Assembly (NCBI RefSeq): GCF_032854445.1 | Contig: NW_027018193.1 | Location: 1-60,035 of the forward strand | DNA length: 60,035 nucleotides | Reading direction: 5' to 3' | Origin: Liolophura sinensis | Lineage: Eukaryota; Mollusca; Polyplacophora; Chitonida; Chitonidae | Shown: piece by piece, positions 35,671 to 48,231 of the stretch | How the letters are laid out: the number at the start of each line of letters is the position of its first letter | Numbering within the stretch: the stretch's first letter is position 1 | The notes under the pieces: model-generated | Seen by the model: the letters and a program-made list of their open reading frames with translations, nothing else | Told to the model about the DNA's origin: nothing | Databases searched by the model: none | Position numbers and translations under genes: made by a program

Positions 35671-38600
35671 ATAAATGGTGTGGTTTTTCTACACGTAGAT
35701 AGAGACATTGAGATTGTCTTGCACTTAGAAGTAAGGCAATTGCTGGGTGAGTTGAATGGGCTGAGCCGATAGATTTGACGTCCTCTGGGCTACCGAAGGG
35801 CACATAACTTATAGTCAAAAGTTGAATATAGTAATGACCAGTCGCGATTGTACAGAGTACAGTGTAGCCGATTTCAATTAACAAAAAGACCAGGCAAAAA
35901 TGCAAAAGTGGAAAAACTGTTCCAGTGCTGCTGGTAAGAGGCTAATCCGACGTATTTTGTGACGAGAAATCGAATGGTGCAAACCGCGTTGCTCTCCGAC
36001 CAATACTTTTGGCTGTAGCGACAATTGATTGATCATTGATGTCATAATCACGTGCCCAGCAACGGCTGTTACTCCATGGAAACCAGGGATATTTGCAATT
36101 TTTTAACAGCTGCCGATGCCTGGCCCAATTCTGCATCTTTTGGCACCTTAAAAATGTGGGTCAGTGTTTAGTTGTACTTTTTACAGCAGACTGTATCAAG
36201 TACCTTGTGTTTTTTATATACAAATGGTCTGGTTTTTCTACACGTAGATAAAGACATTGAGATTGTCTTGGACTTAGAAGTAAGACAATTGCTGGGTGAG
36301 TTAAATGGGCTTAGCCCAAAGATTTCAGGTCTTCTGGGCTACCGAAGGGCACATAACTTATAGTCAAAAGTTGAATATAGTAATGACCAGTCGCGATTGT
36401 ACAGAGTACAGTGTAGCTGATTTCAATTAACAAAAAGACCAGGTAAAAATGCAAAAGTGGAAAAACTGTTCCAGTGCTACGAGTAAGAGCCTAATCCGAC
36501 GTATTTTGTGACGACAAATCGAATGGTGCAATCCACGTTGCTCTCCGACCAATACTTTTGGCTGTAGCGACAATTGAATGATCATTTATGTCATAATCAC
36601 GTGCGTAGAAACGGCTGTTACTCCATGGAAACCAGGGAAATTTGCAATTTTTCAACAGCTGCCGATGCCTGGCTCAATTCCTCATCTTTTGGCACCTTAC
36701 TGAAGTGGGTCAGTGTTCAGTTGTACTTTTTACAGCAGACTGTATCAAGTACCTTGTGTTTTTCACGTACAAATGGTGTGGTTTTTCTACACGTAGATAA
36801 AGACATTGAGATTGTCTTGCACTTAGAAGTAAGGCAATTGCTGGGTGAGTTAAATGGGCTTAGCCCAAAGATTTCAGGTCTTCTGGGCTACCGAAGGGCA
36901 CATAACTTATAGTCAAAAGTTGAATATAGTAATGACCAGTCGCGATTGTACAGAGTACAGTGTAGCCGATTTCAATTAACAAAAAGACCAGGCAAAAATG
37001 CAAAAGTGGAAAAACTGTTCCAGTGCTGCTGGTAAGAGGCTAATCCGACGTATTTTGTGACGAGAAATCGAATGGTGCAAACCGCGTTGCTCTCCGACCA
37101 ATACTTTTGCCTGTAGTGACAATTCAATGATCATTTATGTCATAATCACGTGCCCAGCAACGGCTCTTGCTCCATGGAAACCAGGGAAATTTGCAATTTT
37201 TCAACAGCTGCCGATGCCTGGCTCAATTCTGCATCTTTTGGGACCTTACTGAAGTGGGTCAGTGTTCAGTTGTACTTTTTACAGCAGACTGTATCAAGTA
37301 CCTTGTGTTTTACACGTACAAATGGTGTGGTTTTTCTACACGTAGATAAAGACATTGAGATTGTCTTGCACTTAGAAGTAAGGCAATTGCTGGGTGAGTT
37401 AAATGGGCTTAGCCCAAAGATTTCAGGTCTTCTTGGCTATCGAAGGGCACATAACTTATAGTCAAAAGTTGAATATAGTAATGACCAGTCGCGATTGTAC
37501 AGAGTGCAGTGTAGCCGGTTTCAATTAACAAAAAGACCAGGCAAAAATGCAAAAGTGGAAAAACTGTTCCAGTGCTGCTGGTAAGAGGCTAATCCGACGT
37601 ATTTTGTGACGAGAAATCGAATGGTGCAAACCGCGTTGCTCTCCGACCAATACGTTTGGCTGTAGTGACAATTGAATGATCATTTATGTCATAATCACGT
37701 GCCCAGCAACGGCTCTTACTCCATGGAAACCAGGGAAATTTGCAATTTTTCAAACAGTTGCCGATGCCTGGCTCAATTCCTCATAATTTGGCACCTTATT
37801 CATGTGGGTCTGTGGTCAGTTGTACTTTTTACAGCAGACTGTATCAAGTACCTTGTGTTTTTCACGTACAAATGGTGTGGTTTTTCTACACGTAGATAAA
37901 GACATTGAGATTGTCTTGCACTTAGAAGTAAGGCAATTGCTGGGTGAGTTAAATGGGCTTAGCCAAAGATTTCAGGTCTTCTGGGCTACCGAAGGGCACA
38001 TAACTTATAGTCAAAAGTTGAATATAGTAATGACCAGTCGCGATTGTACAGAGTACAGTGTAGCCGATTTCAATTAACCAAAAGACCAGGCAAAAATGCA
38101 AAAGTGGACAAAACTGTTCCAGTGCTGCTGGTAAGAGGCTAATCCGACGTATTTTGTGACGAGAAATCGAATGGTGCAAACCGCGTTGCTCTCCGACCAA
38201 TACTTTTGGCTGTAGTGACAATTGAATGATCATTGATGTCATAATCACGTGCCCAGCAACGGCTCTTACTCCATGGAAAACCAGGGAAATTTGCAATTTT
38301 TCAACAGCTGCCGATGCCTGGCTTAATTCCGCATCTTTGGCACCTTACTGAAGTGGGTCAGTGTTTAGTTATACTTTTTACAGCAGTCTGTATCAAGTAC
38401 CTTGTGTTTTTCACGTACAAATGGTGTGGTTTTTCTACACGTAGATAAAGACATTAAGATTGTCTTGGACTTAGAAGTAAGGCAATTGCTGGGTGAGTTA
38501 AATGGGCTTAGCCCAAAGATTTGACGTCTTCTGGGCTACCGAAGGGCACATAACTTATAGTCAAAAGTTGAATATAGTAATGACCAGTCGCGATTGTACA

Positions 38601-39466
38601 GAATACAGTGTAGCCGATTTCAATTAACAAAAACACGAAGCAAAAATGCAAAAGTGGCAAAAACTGCTCCAGTGCTACTAGTAAGAGGCTAATCCGACGT
38701 ATTTTGTGACGACAAATCGAATGGTGCAAACCGCGTTGCTCTCCGACCAATACTTTTGGCTGTAGCGACAGATCAATGATCATTGATGTCATAATCACGT
38801 GCCCAGCAACGGCTCTCACTCCATGGAAACCAGGGAAATTTGCAATTTTTTAACAGCCGCCGATGCCTGGCTCAATTCCACATCTTTTGGCACCTTATAA
38901 ATGAGGGTCAGTGTTTAGTTGTACTTTTTACAGCAGACTGTATCAAGTACCTTGTGTTTTTTATGTACAAATGGTGTGGTTTTTTCTACACGTAGATAAA
39001 GACATTGAGATTGTCTTGCACTTAGAAGTAAGGCAATTGCTGGGTGAGTTAAGTGGGCTGAGCCCAAAGATTTCAGGTCTTCTGGGCCACCGAAGGGCAC
39101 ATAACTTATGGTCAAAAGTTGAATATAGTAATGACCAGTCGCGATTGTACAGAGTACAGTGTAGCCGATTTCAATTAACAAAAAGACCAGGCAAAAATGC
39201 AAAGTGGAAAAACTGTTCCAGTGCTCCTGGTAAGAGGCTAATCCGACGAATTTTGTGACGAAAAATCGAATGGTGCAAACCGCGTTGCTCTCCGACCAAT
39301 ACTTTTGGCTGTAGTGACAATTGAATGATCATTTATGTCATAATCACGTGCCCAGCAACGGCTCTTACTCCATGGAAACCAGGGAAATTTGCAATTTTTA
39401 AACAGCTGCCGATGCCTGGCTCAATTCTGCATCTTTAGCACCTTACTGAAGTGGGTCAGTGTTCAG
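35076..39466. repeat. Eight-unit HOR family A, copy 2
   Basis: Units: T (35052), Tg (35602), H' (36149), T (36697), T (37246), S (37796), T (38344), H (38896). They repeat the order and private variants of copy 1 at offsets of 4,390-4,400 bp; the variation is due to small indels. Examples are CTTTTGTTTTTCACATAC (35108), GCCGATAGATTTGACGTCC (35765), GGCTCTTGCTCC (37162), CAGTTATAC (38367) and ATAAATGAGGG (38898). The fourth unit differs: it has the CTTGTGTTTTTCACG form where copy 1 has CTTGTGGTTTTCACG. Confidence 0.9.
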
Positions 39467-42400
39467 TTGCACTTTTTACAGCAGACTGTATCAAGTACCT
39501 TGTGTTTTTCACGTACAAATGGTGTGGTTTTTTCTACACGTAGATAAATACATTAAGATTGTCTTGGACTTAGAAGTAAGGCAATTGCTGGGTGAGTTAA
39601 ATGGGCTGAGCCAAAGATTTGACGTCTTCTGGGCTACCGAAGGGCACATAACTTATAGTCAAAAGTTAAATATAGTAATGACCAGTCGCGATTGTACAGA
39701 GTACAGTGTAGCCGATTTCAATAACAAAAAGACGAAGCAAAATGCAAAAGTGGAAAAACTGTTCCAGTGCTACTAGTAAGAGGCTAATCCGACGTATTTT
39801 GTGACGAGAAATCGAATGGTGCAAACCGCGTTGCTCTCCGACCAATACTTTTGGCTGTAGCGACAGATCAATGATCATTAATGTCATAATCACGTGCCCA
39901 GCAACGGCTCTTACTCCATGGAAACCAGGGATATTTGCAATTTTTTAACAGCTGCCGATGCCTGGCTCAATTCCGCATCTTTTGGCACCTTCTAAATGTG
40001 GGTCAGTGTTTAGTTGTACTTTTTACAGCAGACTGTATCAAGTACCTTGTGTTTTTTTATGTACAAATGGTCTGGTTTTTCTACACGTAGATAAAGACAT
40101 TGAGATTGTCTTGGACTTAGAAGTAAGACGAGTTGAATGGGCTAAGCCGATAGATTTGACGTCTTCTGGGCTACCGAAGGGCACATAGCTTATAGTCAAA
40201 AGTTGAATATAGTAATGACCAGTCGCGATTGTACAGAGTACAGTGTAGCCGATTTCAATTAACAAAAAGACCAGGTAAAAATGCAAAAGTGGAAAAACTG
40301 TTCCAGTGCTGCTGGTAAGAGGCTAATCCGACGTATTTTGTGACGAGAAATCGAATGGTGCAAACCGCGTTGCTCTCCGACCAATACTTTTGGCTGTAGT
40401 GACAATTGAATGATAATTTATGTCATAATCACGTGCCCAGCAACGGCTCTTACTCCATGGAAACCAGGGAAATTTGCAATTTTTCAACAGCTGCCGATGC
40501 CTGGCTCAATTCCTCATCTTTTGGCACCTTACTGTAAGTCGGTCAGTGTTCAGTTGTACTTTTTACAGCAGACTGTATCAAGTACCTTGTGGTTTTCACG
40601 TACAAATGGTGTGGTTTTTCTACACGTAGATAAAGACATTGAGATTGTCTTGCACTTAGAAGTAAGGCAATTGCTGGGTGAGTTAAATGGGCTTGGCCCA
40701 AAGATTTGACGTCTTCTGGGCTACCGAAGGGCACATAACTTATAGTCAAAAGTTGAATATAGTAATGACCAGTCGCGATTGTACAGAGTGCAGTGTAGCC
40801 GATTTCAATTAACAAAAAGACCAGGCAAAAATGCAAAAGTAGACAAACTGTTCCAGTGCTGCTGGTAAGAGGCTAATCCGACGTATTTTGTGACGACAAA
40901 TCGAATGGTGCAAACCGCGTTGCTCTCCGACCAATACTTTTTGCCTGTAGTGACAATTGAACGATCATTTATGTCATAATCACGTGCCCAGCAACGGCTC
41001 TTACTCCATGGAAACCAGGGAATTTGCAATTTTTCAACAGCTGCCGATGCCTGGCTCAATTCCGCATCTTTTGGCACCTTAATTCATGTGGGTCTGTGGT
41101 CAGTTGTACTTTTTACAGCAGACTGTATCAAGTACCTTGTGGTTTTCACGTACAAATGGTGTGGTTTTTCTACACGTAGATAAAGAACATTGAGATTGTC
41201 TTGCACTTAGAAGTAAGGCAATTGCTGGGTGAGTTAAATGGGCTTAGCCCAAAGATTTCAGGTCTTCTTGGCTACCGAAGGGCACATAACTTATAGTCAA
41301 AAGTTGAATATAGTAATGACCAGTCGCGATTGTACAGAGTGCAGTGTAGCCGGTTTCAATTAACAAAAAGACCAGGCAAAAATGCAAAAGTGGAAAAAAC
41401 TGTTCCAGTGCTGCTGGTAAGAAGCTAATCCGACGTATTTTGTGACGAGAAATCGAATGGTGCAAACCGCGTTGCTCTCCGACCAATACTTTTGCCTGTA
41501 GTGACAATTGAATGATCATTTATGTCATAATCACGTGCCCCAGCAACGGCTCTTACTCCATGGAAACCAGGGAAATTTGCAATTTTTCAACAGCTGCCGA
41601 TGCCTGGCTCAATTCCGCATCTTTTGGCACCTTATTCATGTGGGTCTGTGGTCAGTTGTACTTTTTACAGCAGACTATATCAAGTACCTTGTGTTTTTTC
41701 ACGTACAAATGGTGTGGTTTTTCTACACGTAGATAAAGACATTGAGATTGTCTTGCACTTAGAAGTAAGGCAATTGCTGGGTGAGTTAAATGGGCTTAGC
41801 CCAAAGATTTCAGGTCTTCTGGGCCACCGAAGGGCACATAACTTATAGTCAAAAGTTGAATATAGTAATGACCAGTCGCGATTGTACAGAGTACAGTGTA
41901 GCCGATTTCAATTAACAAAAAGACCATGCAAAAATGCAAAAGTGGAAAAAACTGTTCCCAGTGCTGCTGGTAAGAGGCTAATCCGACGAATTTTGTGACG
42001 AAAAATCGAATGGCGCAAACCGCGTTGCTCTCCGACCAATACTTTTGGCTGTAGCGACAATTGAATGATCATTTTATGTCATAATCACGTGCCCAGCAAC
42101 GGCTCTTACTCCATGGAAACCAGGGAAATTTCCAAGCTGCCGATGCCTGGCTCAATTCTGCATCTTTTGGCACCTTACTGAAATGGGTCAGTGTTCAGTT
42201 GTACTTTTTACAGCAGACTGTATCAAGTACCTTGTGTTTTTCACGTACAAATGGTGTGGTTTTTCTACACGTAGATAAAGACATTAAGATTGTCTTTGCA
42301 CTTAGAAGTAAGGCAATTGCTGGGTGAGTTAAATGGGCTTAGCCCAAAGATTTCAGGTCTTCTGGGCTACCGAAGGGCACATACTTATAGTTAAAAGTTA

Positions 42401-45400
42401 AATATAGTAATGACCAGTCGCGATTGTACAGAGTACAGTTTAGCCGATTTCAATTAACAAAAAACACGAAGCAAAAATGCAAAAGTGGAAAAAACTGCTC
42501 CAGTGCTACTAGTAAGAGGCTAATCCGACGTATTTTGTGACGACAAATCGAATGGTGCAAACCGCGTTGCTCTCCGACCAATACTTTTGGCTGTAGCGAC
42601 AGATCAATGATCATTGATGTCATAATCACGTGCCCAGCAACGGCTCTCACTCCATGGAAACCAGGGAAATTTGCAATTTTTTAACAGCTGCCGATGCCTG
42701 GCTCAATTCCACATCTTTTGGCACCTTATAAATGTGGGTCAGTGTTTAGTTGTACTTTTTACAGCAGACTATATCAAGTACCTTGTGTTTTTTATGTACA
42801 AATGGTCTGGTTTTTCTACACGTAGATAAAGACATTGAGATTGTCTTGCACTTAGAAGTAAGGCAATTGCTGGGTGAGTTAAATGGGCTGAGCCCAAAGA
42901 TTTCAGGTCTTCTGGGCCACCGAAGGGCACATAACTTATAGTCAAAAGTTGAATATGGTAATGACCAGTCGCGATTGTACAGAGTGCAGTGTAGCCGATT
43001 TCAATTAACAAAAAGACCAGGCAAAAATGCAAAAGTGGACAAACTGTTCCAGTGCTGCTGGTAAGAGGCTAATCCGACGTATTTTGTGACGACAAATCGA
43101 ATGGTGCAAACCGCGTTGCTCTCCGACCAATACTTTTGCCTGTAGTGACAATTGAACGATCATTTATGTCATAATCACGTGCCCAGCAACGGCTCTTACT
43201 CCATGGAAACCAGGGAAATTTGCAATTTTTCAACAGCTGCCGATGCCTGGCTCAATTCCGCATCTTTTTGGCACCTTACTGAAATGGGTCTGTGGTCAGT
43301 TGTACTTTTACAGCAGACTGTATCAAGTACCTTGTGTTTTTCACGTACAAATGGTGTGGGTTTTTCTACACGTAGATAAAGACATTGAGATTGTCTTGCA
43401 CTTAGAAGTAAGGCAATTGCTGGGTGAGTTAAATGGGCTTAGCCCAAAGATTTCAGGTCTTCTTGGCTACCGAAGGGCACATAACTTATAGTCAAAAGTT
43501 GAATATAGTAATGACCAGTCGCGATTGTACAGAGTGCAGTGTAGCCGGTTTCAATTAACAAAAAGACCAGGCAAAAATGCAAAAGTGGAAAAACTGTTCC
43601 AGTGCTGCTGGTAAGAAGCTAATCCGACGTATTTTGTGACGAGAAATCGAATGGTGCAAACCGCGTTGCTCTCCGACCAATACTTTTGCCTGTAGTGACA
43701 ATTGAATGATCATTTATGTCATAATCACGTGCCCAGCAACGGCTCTTACTCCATGGAAACCAGGGAAATTTGCAATTTTTCAACAGCTGCCGATGCCTGG
43801 CTCAATTCCGCATCTTTTGGCACCTTATTCATGTGGGTCTGTGGTCAGTTTGTACTTTTTACAGCAGACTATATCAAGTACCTTGTGTTTTTCACGTACA
43901 AATGGTGTGGTTTTTCTACACGTAGATAAAGACATTGAGATTGTCTTTGCACTTAGAAGTAAGACAATTGCTGGGTGAGTTAAATGGGCTTAGCCCAAAG
44001 ATTTTAGGTCTTCTGGGCCACCGAAGGGCACATAACTTATAGTCAAAAGTTGAATATAGTAATGACCAGTCGCGATTGTACAGAGTACAGTGTAGCCGAT
44101 TTCAATTAACAAAAAGACCAGGCAAAAATGCAAAAGTGGAAAAACTGTTCAAGTGCTGCTGGTAAGAGGCTAATCCGACGAATTTTGTGACGAAAAATCG
44201 AATGGCGCAAACCGCGTTGCTCTCCGACCAATACTTTTGGCTGTAGCGACAATTGAATGATCATTTATGTCATAATCACGTGCCCAGCAACGGCTCTTAC
44301 TCCCATGGAAACCAGGGAAATTTCCAATTTTTCAACAGCTGCCGATGCCTGGCTCAATTCCGCATCTTTTGGCACCTTACTGAAGTGGGTTAGTGTTCAG
44401 TTGTACTTTTTACAGCAGACTGTATCAAGTACCTTGTGGTTTTCACGTACAAATGGTGTGGTTTTTCTACACGTAGATAAAGACATTAAGATTGTCTTGC
44501 ACTTAGAAGTAAGGCAATTGCTGGGTGAGTTAAATGGGCTTAGCCCAAAGATTTGACGTCTTCTGGGCTACCGAAGGGCACATAAACTTATAGTCAAAAG
44601 TTAAATATAGTAATGACCAGTCGCGATTGTACAGAGTACAGTTTAGCCGATTTCAATTAACAAAAACACGAAGCAAAAATGCAAAAGTGGAAAAAACTGC
44701 TCCAGTGCTACTAGTAAGACGCTAATCCGACGTATTTTGTGACGACAAATCGAAATGGTGCAAACCGCGTTGCTCTCCGACCAATACTTTTGGCTGTAGC
44801 GACAGATCAATGATCATTGATGTCATAATCACGTGCCCAGGCAACGGCTCTCACTCCATGGAAACCAGGGAAATTTGCAATTTTTTAACAGCTGCCGATG
44901 CCTGGCTCAATTCCACATCTTTTGGCACCTTATAAATGTGGGTCAGTGTTTAGTTGTACTTTTTACAGCAGACTGTATCAAGTACCTTGTGTTTTTTATG
45001 TACAAATGGTCTGGTTTTTCTACACGTAGATAAAGACATTGAGATTGTCTTGCACTTAGAAGTAAGACAATTGCTGGGTGAGTTAAATGGGCTGAGCACA
45101 AAGATTTCAGGTCTTCCTGGGCCACCGAAGGGCACATAACTTATAGTCAAAAGTTGAATATGGTAATGACCAGTCGCGATTGTACAGAGTGCAGTGTAGC
45201 CGATTTCAATTAACAAAAAGACCCAGGCAAAAATGCAAAAGTGGACAAAACTGTTCCAGTGCTGCTGGTAAGAAGCTAATCCGACGTATTTTGTGACGAG
45301 AAATCGAATGGTGCAAACCGCGTTGCTCTCCGGACCAATACTTTTGCCTGTAGTGACAATTGAATGATCATTTATGTCATAATCACGTGCCCAGCAACGG

Positions 45401-47500
45401 CTCTTACTCCATGGAAACCAGGGAAATTTGCAATTTTTCAACAGCTGCCGATGCCTGGCTCAATTCCGCATCTTTTGGCACCTTATTCATGTGGGTCTGT
45501 GGTCAGTTGTACTTTTTACAGCAGACTATATCAAGTACCTTGTGTTTTTCACGTACAAATGGTGTGGTTTTTCTACACGTAGATAAAGACATTGAGATTG
45601 TCTTGCACTTAGAAGTAAAACAATTGCTGGGTGAGTTAAATGGGCTTAGCCCAAAGATTTCAGGTCTTCTGGGCCACGAAGGGCACATAACTTATAGTCA
45701 AAAGTTGAATATAGTAATGACCAGTCGCGATTGTACAGAGTACAGTGTAGCCGATTTCAATTAACAAAAAGACCAGGCAAAAATGCAAAAGTGGAAAAAC
45801 TGTTCCAGTGCTGCTGGTAAGAGGGCTAATCCGACGAATTTTGTGACGAAAAATCGAATGGCGCAAACCGCGTTGCTCTCCGACCAATACTTTTGCCTGT
45901 AGTGACAATTGAACGATCATTTATGTCATAATCACGTGCCCAGCAACGGCTCTTACTCCATGGAAACCAGGGAAATTTCCAATTTTTCAACAGCTGCCGA
46001 TGCCTGGCTCAATTCTGCATCTTTTGGCACCTTACTGAAATGGGTCAGTGTTCAGTTGTACTTTTTACAGCAGACTGTATCAAGTACCTTGTGTTTTTCA
46101 CGTACAAATGGTGTGGTTTTTCTACACGTAGATAAAGACATTAAGATTGTCTTGGACTTAGAAGTAAGGCAATTGCTGGGTGAGTTAAATGGGCTTAGCC
46201 CAAAGATTTGACGTCTTCTGGGCTACCGAAGGGCACATAACTTATAGTCAAAAGTTAAATATAGTAATGACCAGTCGCGATTGTACAGAGTACAGTTTAG
46301 CCGATTTCAATTAACAAAAACACGAAGCAAAAATGCAAAAGTGGAAAAACTGCTCCAGTGCTACTAGTAAGACGCTAATCCGACGTATTTTGTGACGACA
46401 AATCGAATGGTGCAAACCGCGTTGCTCTCCGACCAATACTTTTGGCTGTAGCGACAGATCAATGATCATTGATGTCATAATCACGTGCCCAGCAACGGCT
46501 CTCACTCCATGGAAACCAGGGAAATTTGCAATTTTTTAACAGCTGCCGATGCCTGGCTCAATTCCACATCTTTTGGCACCTTATAAATGTGGGTCAGTGT
46601 TTAGTTGTACTTTTTACAGCAGACTGTATCAAGTACCTTGTGTTTTTTATGTACAAATGGTCTGGTTTTTCTACACGTAGATAAAGACATTGAGATTGTC
46701 TTGCACTTAGAAGTAAGGCAATTGCTGGGTGAGTTAAAATGGGCTGAGCCCAAAGATTTCAGGTCTTCTGGGCCACCGAAGGGCACATAACTTATAGTCA
46801 AAAGTTGAATATGGTAATGACCAGTCGCGATTGTACAGAGTGCAGTGTAGCCGATTTCAATTAACAAAAAGACCAGGCAAAAATGCAAAAGTGGACAAAC
46901 TGTTCCAGTGCTGCTGGTAAGAAGCTAATCCGACGTATTTTGTGACGAGAAATCGAATGGTGCAAACCGCGTTGCTCTCCGACCAATACTTTTGCCTGTA
47001 GTGACAACTGAATGATCATTTATGTCATAATCACGTGCCCAGCAACGGCTCTTACTCCATGGAAACCAGGGAAATTTGCAATTTTTCAACAGCTGCCGAT
47101 GCCTGGCTTAATTCCGCATCTTTTGGCACCTTATTCATGTGGGTCTGTGGTCAGTTGTACTTTTTACAGCAGACTATATCAAGTACCTTGTGTTTTTCAC
47201 GTACAAATGGTGTGGTTTTTCTACACGTAGATAAAGACATTGAGATTGTCTTGCACTTAGAAGTAAGACAATTGCTGGGTGAGTTAAATGGGCTTAGCCC
47301 AAAGATTTCAGGTCTTCTGGGCCACCGAAGGGCACATAACTTATAGTCAAAAGTTGAATATAGTAATGACCAGTCCGCGATTGTACAGAGTACAGTGTAG
47401 CCGATTTCAATTAACAAAAAGACCAGGCAAAAATGCAAAAGTGGAAAAAACTGTTCCAGTGCTGCTGGTAAGAGGCTAATCCGACGAATTTTGTGACGAA
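37700..47500. other. Broad indel-dense stretch
   Basis: Frequent single-base and a few longer gaps occur here: TTCAAACAGTTGCC near 37749, GCTTAGCCAAAG near 37960, GGAAAACCAGG near 38277, CATCTTTGGCAC near 38332, CAGTGTTCCCAG-type changes near 41955, and CAGTCCGCGATTG near 47371. Longer losses are an 11-base deletion near 40129 (AAGTAAGACGAGTTG, missing the start of AATTGCTGGGTGAG) and a 10-base deletion near 42134 (TTTCCAAGCTGCC). The 3-31 kb and 48.7-56 kb stretches are far cleaner by eye. Confidence 0.68.
39467..39990. repeat. Single T monomer linking the two eight-unit families
   Basis: The T unit with marker near 39443 (CAGTTGCACTTTTTAC) continues with CATTAAGATTGTCTTGGAC, GAGCCAAAGATTTGACG and GACGAAGC, as the first unit of family A does, but the next unit is H'' instead of the expected Tg. 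It therefore lies at the boundary between family A and family B. Confidence 0.78.
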
Positions 47501-48231
47501 AAATCGAATGGCGCAAACCGCGTTGCTCTCCGACCAATACTTTTGGCTGTAGCGACAATTGAATGATCATTTATGTCATAATCACGTGCCCAGCAACGGC
47601 TCTTACTCCATGGAAACCAGGGAAATTTCCAATTTTTCAACAGCTGCCGATGCCTGGCTCAATTCTGCATCTTTTGGCACCTTACTGAAATGGGTCAGTG
47701 TTCAGTTGTACTTTTTACAGCAGACTGTATCAAGTACCTTGTGTTTTTCACGTACAAATGGTGTGGTTTTTCTACACGTAGATAAAGACATTAAGATTGT
47801 CTTGGACTTAGAAGTAAGGCAATTGCTGGGTGAGTTAAATGGGCTTAGCCCAAAGATTTGACGTCTTCTGGGCTACCGAAGGGCACATAACTTATAGTCA
47901 AAAGTTAAATATAGTAATGACCAGTCGCGATTGTACAGAGTACAGTTTAGCCGATTTCAATTAACAAAAGGACGAAGCAAAAATGCAAAAGTGGAAAAAC
48001 TATTCCAGTGCTACTAGTAAGAGGCTAATCCGACGTATTTTGTGACGACAAATCGAATGGTGCAAACCGCGTTGCTCTCCGACCAATACTTTTGGCTGTA
48101 GCGACAGATCAATGATCATTGATGTCATAATCACATGCCCAGCAACGGCTCTTACTCCATGGAAACCAGGGATATTTGCAATTTTTAAACAGCTGCCGAT
48201 GCCTGGCTCAATTCCACATCTTTTGGCACCT
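39991..48231. repeat. Eight-unit HOR family B, copy 1, expanded to 15 units
   Basis: Phase is set at TCTAAATG of the H'' unit. Units: H'' (39990), Tg (40531, with GTCGGTCAG), S (41081), S (41631), T (42174), H (42726), T/S mosaic (43277, ACTGAAATGGGTCTG), S (43826), T (44378), H (44929), S (45481), T (46033), H (46583), S (47131), T (47683). Length is 8,241 bp, 15 units. Against the eight-unit form, the S-T-H triplet (about 1,648 bp) is repeated inside the copy. T units carry GGGAAATTTCCAA and are followed by ACACGAAGC. S units have AGACTATATC. Confidence 0.86.
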
